64,000 nucleotides of DNA from Nostoc sp. PCC 7524 (GTDB lineage: Bacteria > Cyanobacteriota > Cyanobacteriia > Cyanobacteriales > Nostocaceae), in the NCBI RefSeq assembly GCF_000316645.1, contig NC_019684.1, forward strand, positions 4,810,001 to 4,874,000. The letters are read 5' to 3'. Positions within the stretch are counted from its first letter, which is position 1; the number at the start of each line of letters is the position of its first letter. Position numbers and translations under genes: made by a program. The notes under the pieces are model-generated. The model did not search any database and was not told the origin of the DNA. It worked only from the letters and a program-made list of their open reading frames with translations. This document shows positions 43,130-52,094 of the stretch, one piece after another.

Positions 43130-44875
43130 ATGAAAATTGCGATCGCTCAACTTAATCCTATAATTGGTGATTTGTCAGGTAATGCCCAAAAAATTCTGGC
43201 AGCAGCACAGCAGGCAGCAGAAACAGGGGCGCGACTGTTGTTAACACCAGAGCTTTCTTTATGTGGTTATCCACCAAGGGATTTATTATTAAATCCCAGC
43301 TTTGTAGAAGCTATGAGTATTACTTTGCAGCAATTAGCTAGAGATTTACCGACTAATTTAGTTGTATTAGTTGGGACGGCTGACCAAAATTTAAAATCTC
43401 ATATTACAGGCGGTAAAAGCTTATATAACAGCATTGCTTTGTTAGAAAATGGCAAAGTCCGGCAATGCTTTCATAAGCGGCTATTACCAACCTACGACGT
43501 ATTTGACGAAAATCGTTATTTTGAACCAGGACTATCAGCTAACTATTTCACCCTAGATAATGTCGATATCGGCGTAACAATTTGCGAAGATTTATGGAAT
43601 GATGAAGAGTTTTGGGGCAAACGACATTATGCAGCTAATCCCATCGCTGACTTATCAATTTTGGGTGTGGATTTAATTGTCAATTTATCTGCTTCACCCT
43701 ATACAGTAGGTAAGCAATGCAGTCGAGAAGCGATGTTGCAACATAGTGCTGTGCGTTTCCAGCAACCGATCATTTATACTAACCAAGTTGGTGGTAATGA
43801 CGACTTAATTTTTGACGGTTGTAGCTTTGCTTTGAACCGTCAAGGTGAAGTGATGTGTCGCGCCAGTGGTTTTACTACCGATTTAGTCACAGTAGAATTT
43901 GACGAGGCAAAACGGGATTTAACATCAGGTTCTGTAGTCTCAGTATACACATCAGAAGATGAAGAAATTTGGCACGCTTTAGTTTTGGGAGTGCGAGATT
44001 ATGCCCAAAAGTGCCGTTTTTCTAAAGTAGTGTTGGGTTTAAGTGGCGGGATAGATTCCTCATTGGTAGCAGCGATCGCTACGGCCGCACTTGGTAAAGA
44101 AAATGTCTTGGGTGTACTGATGCCCTCCCCCTACAGTTCCGAACATTCCATCAGCGATGCTTTAGCATTAGCAGCAAATTTGGGTATACAAACGCAAACC
44201 ATACCCATAGGCGAATTAATGCAAGGCTTTGATCACAGCTTGGCTAATTTGTTTGCAGGTACAGAATTTGGGATTGCTGAGGAGAATATTCAATCTCGGA
44301 TTCGGGGTAACTTATTAATGGCGATCGCTAATAAATTTGGCTATCTCTTATTATCTACTGGCAACAAGTCAGAAATGGCAGTGGGTTACTGCACCCTCTA
44401 CGGCGACATGAATGGCGGATTAGCAGTAATTGCCGATGTTCCCAAAACCCGTGTTTACTCACTATGTCACTGGCTAAACCACAACGGCGAAATCATCCCC
44501 CAAAACGTAATCACCAAAGCACCGAGCGCCGAACTCAAACCCGGTCAAGTTGACCAAGATTCCCTACCCCCCTACGAAATTTTAGACGATATTCTACAAC
44601 GTCTCATCAATGAACACCAATCAGTAAGTCAAATCGTTGCCGCAGGTCATGATCCGGTAGTTGTAGACAGAATCATCCAAATGTTAGCGCGGGCAGAATT
44701 CAAACGCCGACAAGCACCCCCAGGATTAAAAATCACTGATCGCGCCTTTGGTACAGGCTGGCGAATGCCAATTGCTAGTAATTGGAGTGCGATTAAAAAT
44801 ACATATCAACGCACAACCATTTCTTCTCCTACTCCTGGTCGTGAACATCAACAAGCCCAAACACAAATTCAATAA
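43130..44875 (+). CDS. nadE: Glutamine-dependent NAD+ synthase
   Basis: 581 residues, a two-domain enzyme that amidates NaAD to NAD with ammonia from glutamine. The N-terminal nitrilase-type glutaminase has its triad: Glu in TPELSLCGYPPRD, Lys in FHKRLLPTYDVF and Cys in VTICEDLW. The C-terminal synthetase has the pyrophosphatase loop LGLSGGIDSSLVAA (about residue 305) and STGNKSEMAVGYCTLYGD. It completes the cluster pncB-nadD-nrtR-nadE. A 193-bp gap with a MITE-like repeat separates it from nrtR, so it may have its own promoter. Confidence 0.95.
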   Translation: MKIAIAQLNPIIGDLSGNAQKILAAAQQAAETGARLLLTPELSLCGYPPRDLLLNPSFVEAMSITLQQLARDLPTNLVVLVGTADQNLKSHITGGKSLYNSIALLENGKVRQCFHKRLLPTYDVFDENRYFEPGLSANYFTLDNVDIGVTICEDLWNDEEFWGKRHYAANPIADLSILGVDLIVNLSASPYTVGKQCSREAMLQHSAVRFQQPIIYTNQVGGNDDLIFDGCSFALNRQGEVMCRASGFTTDLVTVEFDEAKRDLTSGSVVSVYTSEDEEIWHALVLGVRDYAQKCRFSKVVLGLSGGIDSSLVAAIATAALGKENVLGVLMPSPYSSEHSISDALALAANLGIQTQTIPIGELMQGFDHSLANLFAGTEFGIAEENIQSRIRGNLLMAIANKFGYLLLSTGNKSEMAVGYCTLYGDMNGGLAVIADVPKTRVYSLCHWLNHNGEIIPQNVITKAPSAELKPGQVDQDSLPPYEILDDILQRLINEHQSVSQIVAAGHDPVVVDRIIQMLARAEFKRRQAPPGLKITDRAFGTGWRMPIASNWSAIKNTYQRTTISSPTPGREHQQAQTQIQ

Positions 44876-44988
44876 TTCCTGATACGGAGTTAGTAGGGTG
44901 TATCAGTGTGAGAAAATCTAGTTACATCTAGAAATGATTCATACTGACGCACCCTAAATTTTGGATATTTTTTGATCTGGAAGTCCCT

Positions 44989-45143
44989 ATATAGGACTCC
45001 TATTTGATTTTTGTTGGTGTAGCCTGCGCTGGTACATAAAAAACTCAGTACACCCCTACCCTCTCCTTTCATATTGCCTATTGCAAGAGTGCCTATTGCC
45101 TACATACGCAGATAATATTAGAAATCAAAGCGGATTCCTATAT
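44989..45143. mobile_element. MITE-like repeat with inverted ends, copy 1
   Basis: The left end ATATAGGACTCCTATTTGAT and the right end AAATCAAAGCGGATTCCTAT are imperfect inverted repeats. A shared inner block (GTAGCCTGCGCTGG followed by ACATAA) is present at 50431-50664 too. The centre is filled by TATTGCC heptamers. No coding capacity. Confidence 0.65.
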
Positions 45144-45241
45144 CTCTGTTGATAATGTAAATGAGACTATGACCTGTCGTTAGTAAGATGATAGAAACAG
45201 GTAGCTTAGTTAATATAGTGCATGAATAGAAGTGACCTAAC

Positions 45242-45340
45242 ATGGCACCTAAAGTTGTTGATATTTTGCAAAAAGCTAGTGTGCTTAGTGTAATAACAGG
45301 TAGTCAAATATTGCTGGTTTCCGGTCACAAAATTCAGTAG
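45242..45340 (+). CDS. Possible small protein gene (32 aa)
   Basis: ATG to TAG encoding 32 residues: a polar start (MAPKVVDILQKA) followed by a hydrophobic stretch (SVLSVITGSQILLVSG). It lies 125 bp ahead of the HMA2-like gene on the same strand. A weak GAAGTGA precedes the ATG. It could be a small membrane peptide or a fragment of an older gene. I do not recognise it. Confidence 0.35.
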   Translation: MAPKVVDILQKASVLSVITGSQILLVSGHKIQ

Positions 45341-45465
45341 TGTTTAAATGTTACAGCAAATTAAGGTTTCATACTAGAGTGACGGCAGATCGGTAAGTGG
45401 AGGTCGCACCGAGATATTTAACCTTCGCTGTCTTTTCTGCTTTTTTAAAACTGCAATATAAAAAT

Positions 45466-46089
45466 ATGACTTCTAAACAACTGCCTCATTCTGGCAATAA
45501 CTCTATTAGCAATCCACATAGACAACAGCCTAAAAAAAATACTAAAAGCTCAGTTAATAAAACAGCAGCACCGCCAAAGATATCTTATACTGTTGCCCAT
45601 GTAATTCCAGGACGTATACGTTTTCGTATTCCTCGGCTAGGCAAGGATTCTGAGTATGCTAATAAACTTCAGCAACTAATAGAATCAGATTCTAGGATTA
45701 AGAATGTCCGTATTAACCCTATAGCTGCATCCATTGTGATTAGTTATCAACCAGGCATCATCTCTGAAGAAAAAATGCGTTCGCATCTAGTCTATCTCAT
45801 TCAAAATGCCCCAAATATAGTTTTACCAGTGAAAGCAACGACAAAACCAATCGTAGGAGCTATCTTTGATGCTGTGATCAACTTGATTGATAGTACGCGT
45901 AACATTAACAAAGCCCGTCATGCTAATACCTATCAACAGCCGAGAACAGACACTTGGGAACGGGTACTTGGGGGCGCAAAAACCTTGATCAAAGGTATCA
46001 AATCGGGCATCATGTTTATCTTGCCCAACAAACGATGGCAATCGCAAAGCAGCGATCGCAAAGCACATTTACAGCCATCGCCACTATGA
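45466..46089 (+). CDS. HMA2-like domain protein
   Basis: 207 residues from the ATG at 45466; a reading from 45397 adds 23 hydrophobic residues without a better start signal. Residues ~45-125 form a ferredoxin-like domain of the HMA2 type (VAHVIPGRIRFRIPRLG, then IKNVRINPIAASIVISYQPG). The CxxC metal site of classical HMA domains is missing, so metal binding is doubtful. The N-terminus is polar and low-complexity, and a basic tail follows. The family occurs in cyanobacteria; its role is unknown. Confidence 0.75.
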   Translation: MTSKQLPHSGNNSISNPHRQQPKKNTKSSVNKTAAPPKISYTVAHVIPGRIRFRIPRLGKDSEYANKLQQLIESDSRIKNVRINPIAASIVISYQPGIISEEKMRSHLVYLIQNAPNIVLPVKATTKPIVGAIFDAVINLIDSTRNINKARHANTYQQPRTDTWERVLGGAKTLIKGIKSGIMFILPNKRWQSQSSDRKAHLQPSPL

Positions 46090-46097
46090 ATCAATTC

Positions 46098-46130
46098 AAA
46101 ATAGTCTACGACAAGGCTTGCGCCTACAAA
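46098..46130 (+). repeat. 33-bp exact repeat, copy 1
   Basis: A 33-base sequence beginning AAAATAGTCTACGACAAGGC is repeated without mismatch at 52095-52127, 6 kb away in the same orientation. It is intergenic in both places. Confidence 0.9.
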
Positions 46131-46189
46131 ATTCAAATTAGTTAAGGATAATTTATGTAGAGAATTGGTATTTTTTATGAATCATAATG

Positions 46190-46801
46190 CTATGATTCCT
46201 GTTTTTCTGCTGATTGAGCTTCATCATTGACGGTTTCTTCGGGCAATAGACTAACAAAGTTTTCCTGTTTCTCTCCTGCCGCTTTTTTATCCTGCACAAC
46301 CTGAGTTGAATAAACTTCCACATCTCGCTGAATAATATCTTCTATTTGACCGGCAAATACATTAAAAGCCTCATCATGATTAGTATAACTACGATATACC
46401 CCACTTAATTGTGAAAATTGCCAAGCTTGGGTTTTGAGAGATTCACAAGTCCGGCGATAGTGTCGCCACCGTTCTCCGTAGTGGAAAAACTCTTCAATCG
46501 CAGCACTCATTGCTACTACTTGACTGATACCAAAAGTTGACCAAAAAATAACTCGTTTAGCGTTTTCATTAGTAGTATTGAAACTAATTAAAGCTGGGAG
46601 AATTACCCCACCAATAATAGTTGTTAGCCGCAAAGCATAGTAGCGATCGCGTGCTTGATTGGCTTTACCTTCCATCCAGAGTAATTGATCTAACCAGCGC
46701 GATCGCAAAAAATGTTTCTGCACATCGCTCAATTTCATCATTTCAAATAATTTGTCAAAATCATCCTGTAAAAATGCTTTATAACTATATTTTTTGGTCA
46801 T
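46190..46801 (-). CDS. DUF4231 / SLATT-type two-helix membrane protein
   Basis: 203 residues. Two transmembrane helices (about residues 54-73, LRLTTIIGGVILPALISF, and 84-104, VIFWSTFGISQVVAMSAAI) are followed by a cytosolic helical part with YGERWRHYRRTCESLKTQAW, which is the DUF4231 signature. Published comparative genomics places DUF4231 in the SLATT superfamily of predicted pore-forming effectors. The gene starts 3 bp after the stop of the SLOG/LSDAT gene on the same strand, so the two are one operon. Inference: the membrane effector half of a nucleotide-sensing pair. Confidence 0.88.
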   Translation of the reverse strand: MTKKYSYKAFLQDDFDKLFEMMKLSDVQKHFLRSRWLDQLLWMEGKANQARDRYYALRLTTIIGGVILPALISFNTTNENAKRVIFWSTFGISQVVAMSAAIEEFFHYGERWRHYRRTCESLKTQAWQFSQLSGVYRSYTNHDEAFNVFAGQIEDIIQRDVEVYSTQVVQDKKAAGEKQENFVSLLPEETVNDEAQSAEKQES

Positions 46802-46804
46802 TCT

Positions 46805-47557
46805 TCACTCTGAGGTAGAAAGCACACTCTTAATTATTTCGGCTAAACTTTCAAATCTTGCTTCTGAGTTAAATAAATTAATGTAGTGCAATATACCAGA
46901 TTTAGCTAACTTCATCGCTCTTGTGTCTGTCATCTCTCCATGCAGAGCATCTGCCAGTATATCTGCGGTTCTGCCACTACCCGCTATGACAATGACTAAC
47001 CGTCCTTTTGTGATACTATGCAGTGCGTCATCAAAGGTAATTTCACCACCATTAATCAGTATAGTTAACGCAGGTGCGCCATTAGCCAACACAGTTGCTA
47101 CTTGAGCTAACCAAGGAGATTCATCACCCCAATTACTACCAGGAACTAACACAAAATGATTATGGTTAGGTTCTAGAGGAGATGAATCAGCAGGTGGTTC
47201 TAAAGCATTAGGTAGAGCAACTTTACTTAAAGGTGCTACACCAATCAAAACAAATTTGCCTCCTATTTTAGTACGCGCCTCACCCATCAAGCGCATCACT
47301 CCTGTATCAGTACCCCCATCTACAACATAAGCACCTAAATTTTCTGCTATGGGGGCTAAAACTTCCATAAACAACCGTTGAAGTTGCAGAAAAGTTGCTG
47401 CACACATCTGACTTGCACCCCCCACAACTACTAGAGTAGGACGTACCATTTGCAAACCCATTGCTGCTAGAGCCTGGGGTAATTCCGTCAGTTGATGCAC
47501 GACAACAGCAGATGCTATTTGTCCATTGTGAAAGCTAAGTTGCAAAAGTTGTTCCAT
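46805..47557 (-). CDS. LSDAT (SLOG in TRPM, prokaryotic) domain protein
   Basis: 250 residues, essentially one domain. The Rossmann-like SLOG fold is marked by RPTLVVVGGASQM, the nucleotide loop VVDGGTDTGVMRLMGEAR, FVLVPGSNWGDESPWL, LINGGEITFDDA and VIVIAGSGRTADILADALHG. This matches the LSDAT family, the domain found at the N-terminus of animal TRPM channels. Known prediction: SLOG proteins bind or process nucleotide-derived ligands and control a partner SLATT membrane protein, here encoded next. No helix in this protein is hydrophobic enough for the membrane. The ligand and trigger are unknown. Confidence 0.85.
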   Translation of the reverse strand: MEQLLQLSFHNGQIASAVVVHQLTELPQALAAMGLQMVRPTLVVVGGASQMCAATFLQLQRLFMEVLAPIAENLGAYVVDGGTDTGVMRLMGEARTKIGGKFVLIGVAPLSKVALPNALEPPADSSPLEPNHNHFVLVPGSNWGDESPWLAQVATVLANGAPALTILINGGEITFDDALHSITKGRLVIVIAGSGRTADILADALHGEMTDTRAMKLAKSGILHYINLFNSEARFESLAEIIKSVLSTSE

Positions 47558-47592
47558 TAGTGTAAGGCTCTGTCAAGCTATTTTCTATTATT

Positions 47593-47625
47593 CGTAGTCA
47601 GCACTTTAGTCCTGACTACAAACTT
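47593..47625. repeat. Dispersed hairpin repeat (GTAGTAAGGA family)
   Basis: GTAGTCAG and CTGACTAC form an 8-bp stem around CACTTTAGTC. It is related to copies at 6244, 19056, 39854 and 54644. It lies between the divergent LSDAT and ABC genes. Confidence 0.75.
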
Positions 47626-47714
47626 TAATAGCATTTTGCTTACTCCCCATTCCCCATTCCCCATTCCCTAATGAATGGTAGTGTATGTAATGAAACTGTG
47701 TAATCAATGTCTTC

Positions 47715-48617
47715 ATGTCTGCTGCTGTTCTTTTAGAAAACGTCTACAAGTTTTACAACCAAGTTCCCGTCGTGAATGACCTGTCATTTACCATTGAGTC
47801 TGGAGAAATATTTGCTCTCCTCGGCCCTAACGGTGCTGGTAAATCAACTACAATTCGGATGTTGACAACACTCACAAAGCCATCCCAAGGGCGAATAGAG
47901 GTAGCAGGATATGATGTAGTGAGTCAACCCATGCAAGCAAAACAAAGTATTGGGGTGGTGTTGCAGCAAATCAGTGTTGATGGGGATTTGACTGTTTGGG
48001 AAAATATGGAATTACATGGCAGACTACATCATATAGCTAACCCACAACGACAACGATTAATTAATCAATGGCTGGATTATGTCGAATTAGCTTCTAGAGG
48101 CGATAGCTTAGTAAAAACCCTGTCTGGGGGTATGAAGCGGCGATTACAAATAGCTAGAGCTTTGTTACATCAACCGCGAATTTTATTTTTAGATGAACCA
48201 ACAGTAGGACTTGACCCCCAGACTCGGCGACGACTATGGGAGATTATTCGGGATTTGAATAAGCAAGGAATGACGATACTATTAACTACTCATTACATGG
48301 ATGAGGTGGAATTTTTGTGTGATGCCTTTGGTAGTGTTAAGCCAGGACGCATCGGGATTATGGATGGTGGTAAACTGATTTCTTTGGGAACGCTACAACA
48401 ATTGCGCTCGTTACATGGTGAAGGTTTGGTGATGAAGCAGTTGGATGTCACCGACGCAGGAAGTGATAGTGTGCGGCGGTGGGAATATTTATTTTTCCCT
48501 TCTTTGGAAGCAGCAAACATTTATCTGAATCAACAAACAAATAAAACGGGAATGATGGTGCGTCCTTCTAATTTAGAAGATATTTTTGTCGAACTCACAG
48601 GAAGGCAATTAGATTAA
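47715..48617 (+). CDS. ABC transporter ATP-binding protein (DrrA/ABC-2 type), no partner nearby
   Basis: 300 residues. Walker A GPNGAGKST, signature LSGGMKRRLQIARALL, Walker B ILFLDEPTVGLDP and the switch His in LLTTHYMDEVE are intact. The C-terminal ~80 residues resemble the DrrA extension (SLEAANIYLNQ, RPSNLEDIFVELTGRQL). Such ATPases usually sit before an ABC-2 permease gene, but here a convergent TPR gene ends 4 bp after its stop. The permease must be elsewhere in the genome. Confidence 0.88.
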   Translation: MSAAVLLENVYKFYNQVPVVNDLSFTIESGEIFALLGPNGAGKSTTIRMLTTLTKPSQGRIEVAGYDVVSQPMQAKQSIGVVLQQISVDGDLTVWENMELHGRLHHIANPQRQRLINQWLDYVELASRGDSLVKTLSGGMKRRLQIARALLHQPRILFLDEPTVGLDPQTRRRLWEIIRDLNKQGMTILLTTHYMDEVEFLCDAFGSVKPGRIGIMDGGKLISLGTLQQLRSLHGEGLVMKQLDVTDAGSDSVRRWEYLFFPSLEAANIYLNQQTNKTGMMVRPSNLEDIFVELTGRQLD

Positions 48618-48620
48618 TCT

Positions 48621-49343
48621 TCAACCTCCTAACTCCTGCAACATAGCTTCTACTCTAGCTACACCATCCAAGTCGTTCTTGCGCCGATACAAATCACGGG
48701 CTTTTTGCAATACGTTGCTGGCTTGCTTGGGGAGACGACGTTGCTTATACATGACAGCCATAAATTCATAGGTTTGGGGATTGTTCCGATTCAAGTTAAG
48801 GGCTTGTTCAAATGCCCAATTAGCTGCTTTATAGTCTCCCATCCGTGATTGGGTAACACCTAATCCTAGGTAAGCATTAATATTACCTCTGTTGAGTTGT
48901 ATGGCGCGGCGGTAAGCTTCGTTTGCACCGCGAGTATCACCCATATTGCCTTTGATATAACCCACGGCATAGTAAAAATCACTATTATTGGGGTTAATCG
49001 CGATCGCGCGGCGGTATGATGCTAAAGCTGCCTGAAAATTTCCTTGTTGAGCTTGTAGGTAGCCGATACCAGAATGGATTCTGGCATTTCTATTGTCTAG
49101 GCTAGCAGCTCGTTGGTATACGGCGATCGCCCCATCAAAATCACCAGCATCTACTAGCCGCTTACCCTCTTCTAAGAGTTGTCTTAATTCTGGGTTATTA
49201 GCTTGCACTACCAAGGTTTCAGCCTGCGCTACTGATGGTATGCTAGCAATATTGCATCCTAGCAACAAAATACCTAGTATGAACGATATGCGTTTGTACA
49301 CAGTAATTTTCCTGAAATTATAGTGAACTTTTTTCTTGTACAT
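48621..49343 (-). CDS. Exported TPR protein
   Basis: 240 residues. A signal peptide (ISFILGILLLGCNIASIPSVAQA) precedes five TPR units from about residue 55 (GDFDGAIAVYQRAASLDNRN, QGNFQAALASYRRAIAINPN and so on). The likely location is the periplasm; a lipobox is not convincing although a Cys lies in the leader. TPRs bind other proteins. The partner is unknown. It is convergent with the ABC gene, stops 3 bp apart. Confidence 0.88.
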   Translation of the reverse strand: MYKKKVHYNFRKITVYKRISFILGILLLGCNIASIPSVAQAETLVVQANNPELRQLLEEGKRLVDAGDFDGAIAVYQRAASLDNRNARIHSGIGYLQAQQGNFQAALASYRRAIAINPNNSDFYYAVGYIKGNMGDTRGANEAYRRAIQLNRGNINAYLGLGVTQSRMGDYKAANWAFEQALNLNRNNPQTYEFMAVMYKQRRLPKQASNVLQKARDLYRRKNDLDGVARVEAMLQELGG

Positions 49344-50040
49344 TAAAACAAAAATATCAATTTTTGCAAACAGTAATTTGTCTAGCTTTATAAAATATTA
49401 ATAATCAGTAAATTCCCTATCCCAGTTCAAGACCAAATTTCTCAGGATTTTTATGGAAGCATTCTAAGAGCGGCAAATATTCAAGATACTGTATAAGTAA
49501 ATCTGTCACTTTTGAAAAGAAGGCAGAAGGCAGGAGGCAGGAGGCAGAAGGAAAGAATTTGGTGGGGGATTCAGACCCCACCAAATAAGTACCACTGAAT
49601 CATTCGCGCAGCGTCTCGTAGAGAAGATTTCAGTGGGGGACTCAAACCCTTGCTCCCTTCCGGTCGCCAGAAGGCTTGTGCATCAGACAGAAGATAAACA
49701 TAAAAGCCTTCTGCCCTCTGCCTCCTGCCTTTCTTGTTGAATCAGTTATCTTTTTTTGGTGATGATTTTGTCTGCTAAACATTACATATAATCAACTAAA
49801 AGATAGGCAGATGGTGATGGGAGCAGGAATTTCCTAGTATGAAGACACTTGATACTTTAGCAAATATATAATGAATAATTATATTTATTTATCCAATATC
49901 TTTAGTTTTTTTTGTCTATTGTTTAGCTAAAATCAAGCCAAACTATTAAAAATTACCTTGTTTACCATACATTACTCTAGAAAAAACTGTCAGCAATAAT
50001 ACATAAGTATGAACTAATCAGCAATTCGTGAGGATAAATT
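49344..50040. other. Gene-free region with heptamers and hairpins
   Basis: 697 bp. It contains a GGAGGCA-type heptamer array near 49515-49545, a hairpin GGTGGGG/CCCCACC at 49561-49582, the AGCGTCTCGTAGAGAAG motif (49610-49626) shared with 29651-29666, and a CTGCCTCCTGCCT array near 49714-49732, which is complementary to the first array. A/T-rich DNA then leads to the YbjQ gene. Confidence 0.6.
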
Positions 50041-50367
50041 ATGATTTTAACTACAACTGATGTGATTCAAGGTGGGGTGATCGACTCATATTTAGGTATT
50101 GTGACAGCAGAAGTTGTCTATGGTAGCAATTTCCTGCGGGATTTTTTAGCTGGTATTCGGGATGTCATTGGTGGACGCACGGGTAGTTATGAGCGTTTAT
50201 TTGAACAGGGGCAAAATAAGGCCATACAAGAATTAGAACAACGGGCGTTGCGCTTGGGAGCCAACGCTGTAATTGGTATCGAAATTGACACTGGCACAAT
50301 TAATGTTGATCAGTCAGGAGTTTTGATCTTAATTACTGCTACAGGTACTGCTGTGAAATTGCGTTAG
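50041..50367 (+). CDS. YbjQ family (heavy-metal-binding-like) protein
   Basis: 108 residues, full length for the family. GIVTAEVVYGSNFLRDFLAGIRDVIGGRTGSYE and the C-terminal RLGANAVIGIEID are the hallmarks of YbjQ/DUF74. These small proteins form pentamers; their function is unknown despite the family name. GAGGATAA lies before the ATG. It is monocistronic. Confidence 0.9.
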   Translation: MILTTTDVIQGGVIDSYLGIVTAEVVYGSNFLRDFLAGIRDVIGGRTGSYERLFEQGQNKAIQELEQRALRLGANAVIGIEIDTGTINVDQSGVLILITATGTAVKLR

Positions 50368-50430
50368 TTTTTGTTTCTGCATTTCTACAGAACTCATGTC
50401 CTACAGAAACTGTTCATAAATCAAATAGGA

Positions 50431-50664
50431 GTCCTATATTTGATTTTTGTGAGCGTAGCCTGCGCTGGCGCATAAGAAACTACCTACACTCACAAAGTCT
50501 TCTTGCCTACTTCCCATTCCCCACTGGCTTGAAAGAGCAGGGGGAGCAGGGGAGGCAGGAGGAGAAAGACATATTTCATGTTTGACTGTGAAACTTGCTT
50601 CATCGGGACTTCCTATTCCCTGCCTACACAAATAATTTCCAAAATCAAAACCGATTACTATATA
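50431..50664. mobile_element. MITE-like repeat with inverted ends, copy 2
   Basis: It starts GTCCTATATTTGATTTTTG and ends near AAAATCAAAACCGATTACTA, matching the ends of the 44989-45143 element. The inner GTAGCCTGCGCTGG block is shared. The centre is longer here and contains GGGAGCAGGGG and GGCAGGA repeats. It is diverged from copy 1. Confidence 0.6.
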
Positions 50665-51047
50665 TCTTTGGTTATAGACCTTTAATAATTTGTGATAGGT
50701 AATATTGTGGATGGTATTACTCATCACTTATGGCTAGAAAATTATTTTTTTCTAAAAAGTAATTATGAGAAGTTATTAAAAATATTGATAAATTTACAAG
50801 CAATTAGTTTAGTATCACCCTCAAAAAAGCTTTCAAATCAAGATATACAGCAAAATTAAGCAATAATAACTAATATTAAACTCGATAAATATACTGATTT
50901 CTTACTACCCTTGATAGAGGCAATAACTCTTTCTGTTGATAGATATTAAAATCGATAATTCACAATTTAATTTTAAACGTAAGCATAAATATAACTAACT
51001 TGAGAAAAACGTTACTTCACTAAAGTAGCAATGGAGAAAATAGACTT
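50665..51047. other. A/T-rich intergenic region
   Basis: About 380 bp, very A/T-rich, upstream of the 51048 gene. It must contain that promoter. I see no distinct motif, repeat or reading frame. Confidence 0.5.
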
Positions 51048-51674
51048 ATGTCATACGTAAATCGAGTAGGTGACGAAGTTATTCAGCCAGAATCTGCGAT
51101 CGCTGGGAGAGTAGCCGAATATCATGATCGGGTACGTTGGGGTCCCGTCATTTCCGGTGTGTTAGTTGCCTTAGCTACGCAATTGATTTTAAGTACCGCA
51201 TTTGCCGCAATTGGCGCGGGAACCATTGCAGGTTCAGGTAGACCTCGCACCATTGCCCCTGATATAGCAGGTAATGTAGGAATTTGGTCAACCATTGCGC
51301 TGTTAATTTCCCTATTTGTCGGCGGTTGGATTACATCCCGTGCTTGCGGCCCCATGAATCGCAATACCGCACTCCTCAATGGGGCGATTTTATGGGCTAC
51401 TACTTTAGCACTTAGCTCCTGGCTATTAGCAAGCGGCGTAACAGGTGCTTTTGGGATTGCAGCAGCCAATGTGGGACCAGTCATAGCACAGCAACCAGGT
51501 GTAGTCGCAACCCCACCCCCTCAAGTTACTGCTGAACAAGCCCGTGAGATTGCAGACGCTACTTCTAGAGGTTTGTGGTGGTTTGTCTTTGGTTCTTTAT
51601 TAGGTTTAGTAGCTGCGTTAATAGGTGCGGCTGTAGGAGTTCGTAGTCCTCGGACTCACACTTATCAAGCTTAA
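51048..51674 (+). CDS. Hypothetical membrane protein
   Basis: 208 residues. A polar N-terminus (MSYVNRVGDEVIQPES) is followed by four hydrophobic helices: about 32-56 (GPVISGVLVALATQLILSTA), 76-95 (STIALLISLFVGGWITS), 105-130 (ALLNGAILWATTLALSSWLL) and 175-198 (GLWWFVFGSLLGLVAALIGA). A Pro-rich loop lies before the last. I do not recognise a named family; similar proteins with this layout are found in cyanobacteria and other bacteria. CDS reality is supported by base composition and a GGAG site upstream. Confidence 0.8.
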   Translation: MSYVNRVGDEVIQPESAIAGRVAEYHDRVRWGPVISGVLVALATQLILSTAFAAIGAGTIAGSGRPRTIAPDIAGNVGIWSTIALLISLFVGGWITSRACGPMNRNTALLNGAILWATTLALSSWLLASGVTGAFGIAAANVGPVIAQQPGVVATPPPQVTAEQAREIADATSRGLWWFVFGSLLGLVAALIGAAVGVRSPRTHTYQA

Positions 51675-51817
51675 AACTTAAATTATTGCCAGCATCAACA
51701 CAGAATAATCATCTTAAACTCCCATTATGCTCGTTATTAGGTTCAACCTAGTAACGAGTTTTTGCAGGAGATTGGGAAATTTTAGATTTTAAAATAATTG
51801 ATCAAGGAATCATAATC

Positions 51818-52078
51818 TTACCATTTTAAATAAGCAGCTTCGACTCCTTCCTCTCTCCTAATTTTGCCGTCTTTTTCAAACCAAGCTACTATTTGTTGTG
51901 TTGTTAAATCTTCAATAGTCACGCCATAATCTTGGGCAATATGTTTTAACAGTTTTAGAGAAGAAATAGTTAATCTTGTTAAAAATTTTTCTGGAGAAGA
52001 CAACAGAGCGGCATCTACTTTAGCTGACTCTTCTGGAGTGAGAAATTGAGTTGACGGTTGTTGTGATGGGAAATCCAT
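51818..52078 (-). CDS. Small conserved hypothetical protein
   Basis: 86 residues from the ATG at 52078 (one two codons earlier is also possible). All-helical, soluble, acidic and basic residues mixed (LTPEESAKVDAALLSSPEKF, HIAQDYGVTIEDLTTQQIVAWFE). It has the look of small cyanobacterial hypothetical proteins. I cannot assign a function. It lies alone on the minus strand, 196 bp from sufR, also on the minus strand. Confidence 0.65.
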   Translation of the reverse strand: MDFPSQQPSTQFLTPEESAKVDAALLSSPEKFLTRLTISSLKLLKHIAQDYGVTIEDLTTQQIVAWFEKDGKIRREEGVEAAYLKW

Positions 52079-52094
52079 AAACAAATCAAAATTT

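Noticed and set aside
45397..45465. Upstream extension of the HMA2-like protein
   Set aside because: The extension starts with GTG without a ribosome site and is unrelated to the HMA2 domain; the ATG at 45466 is simpler.
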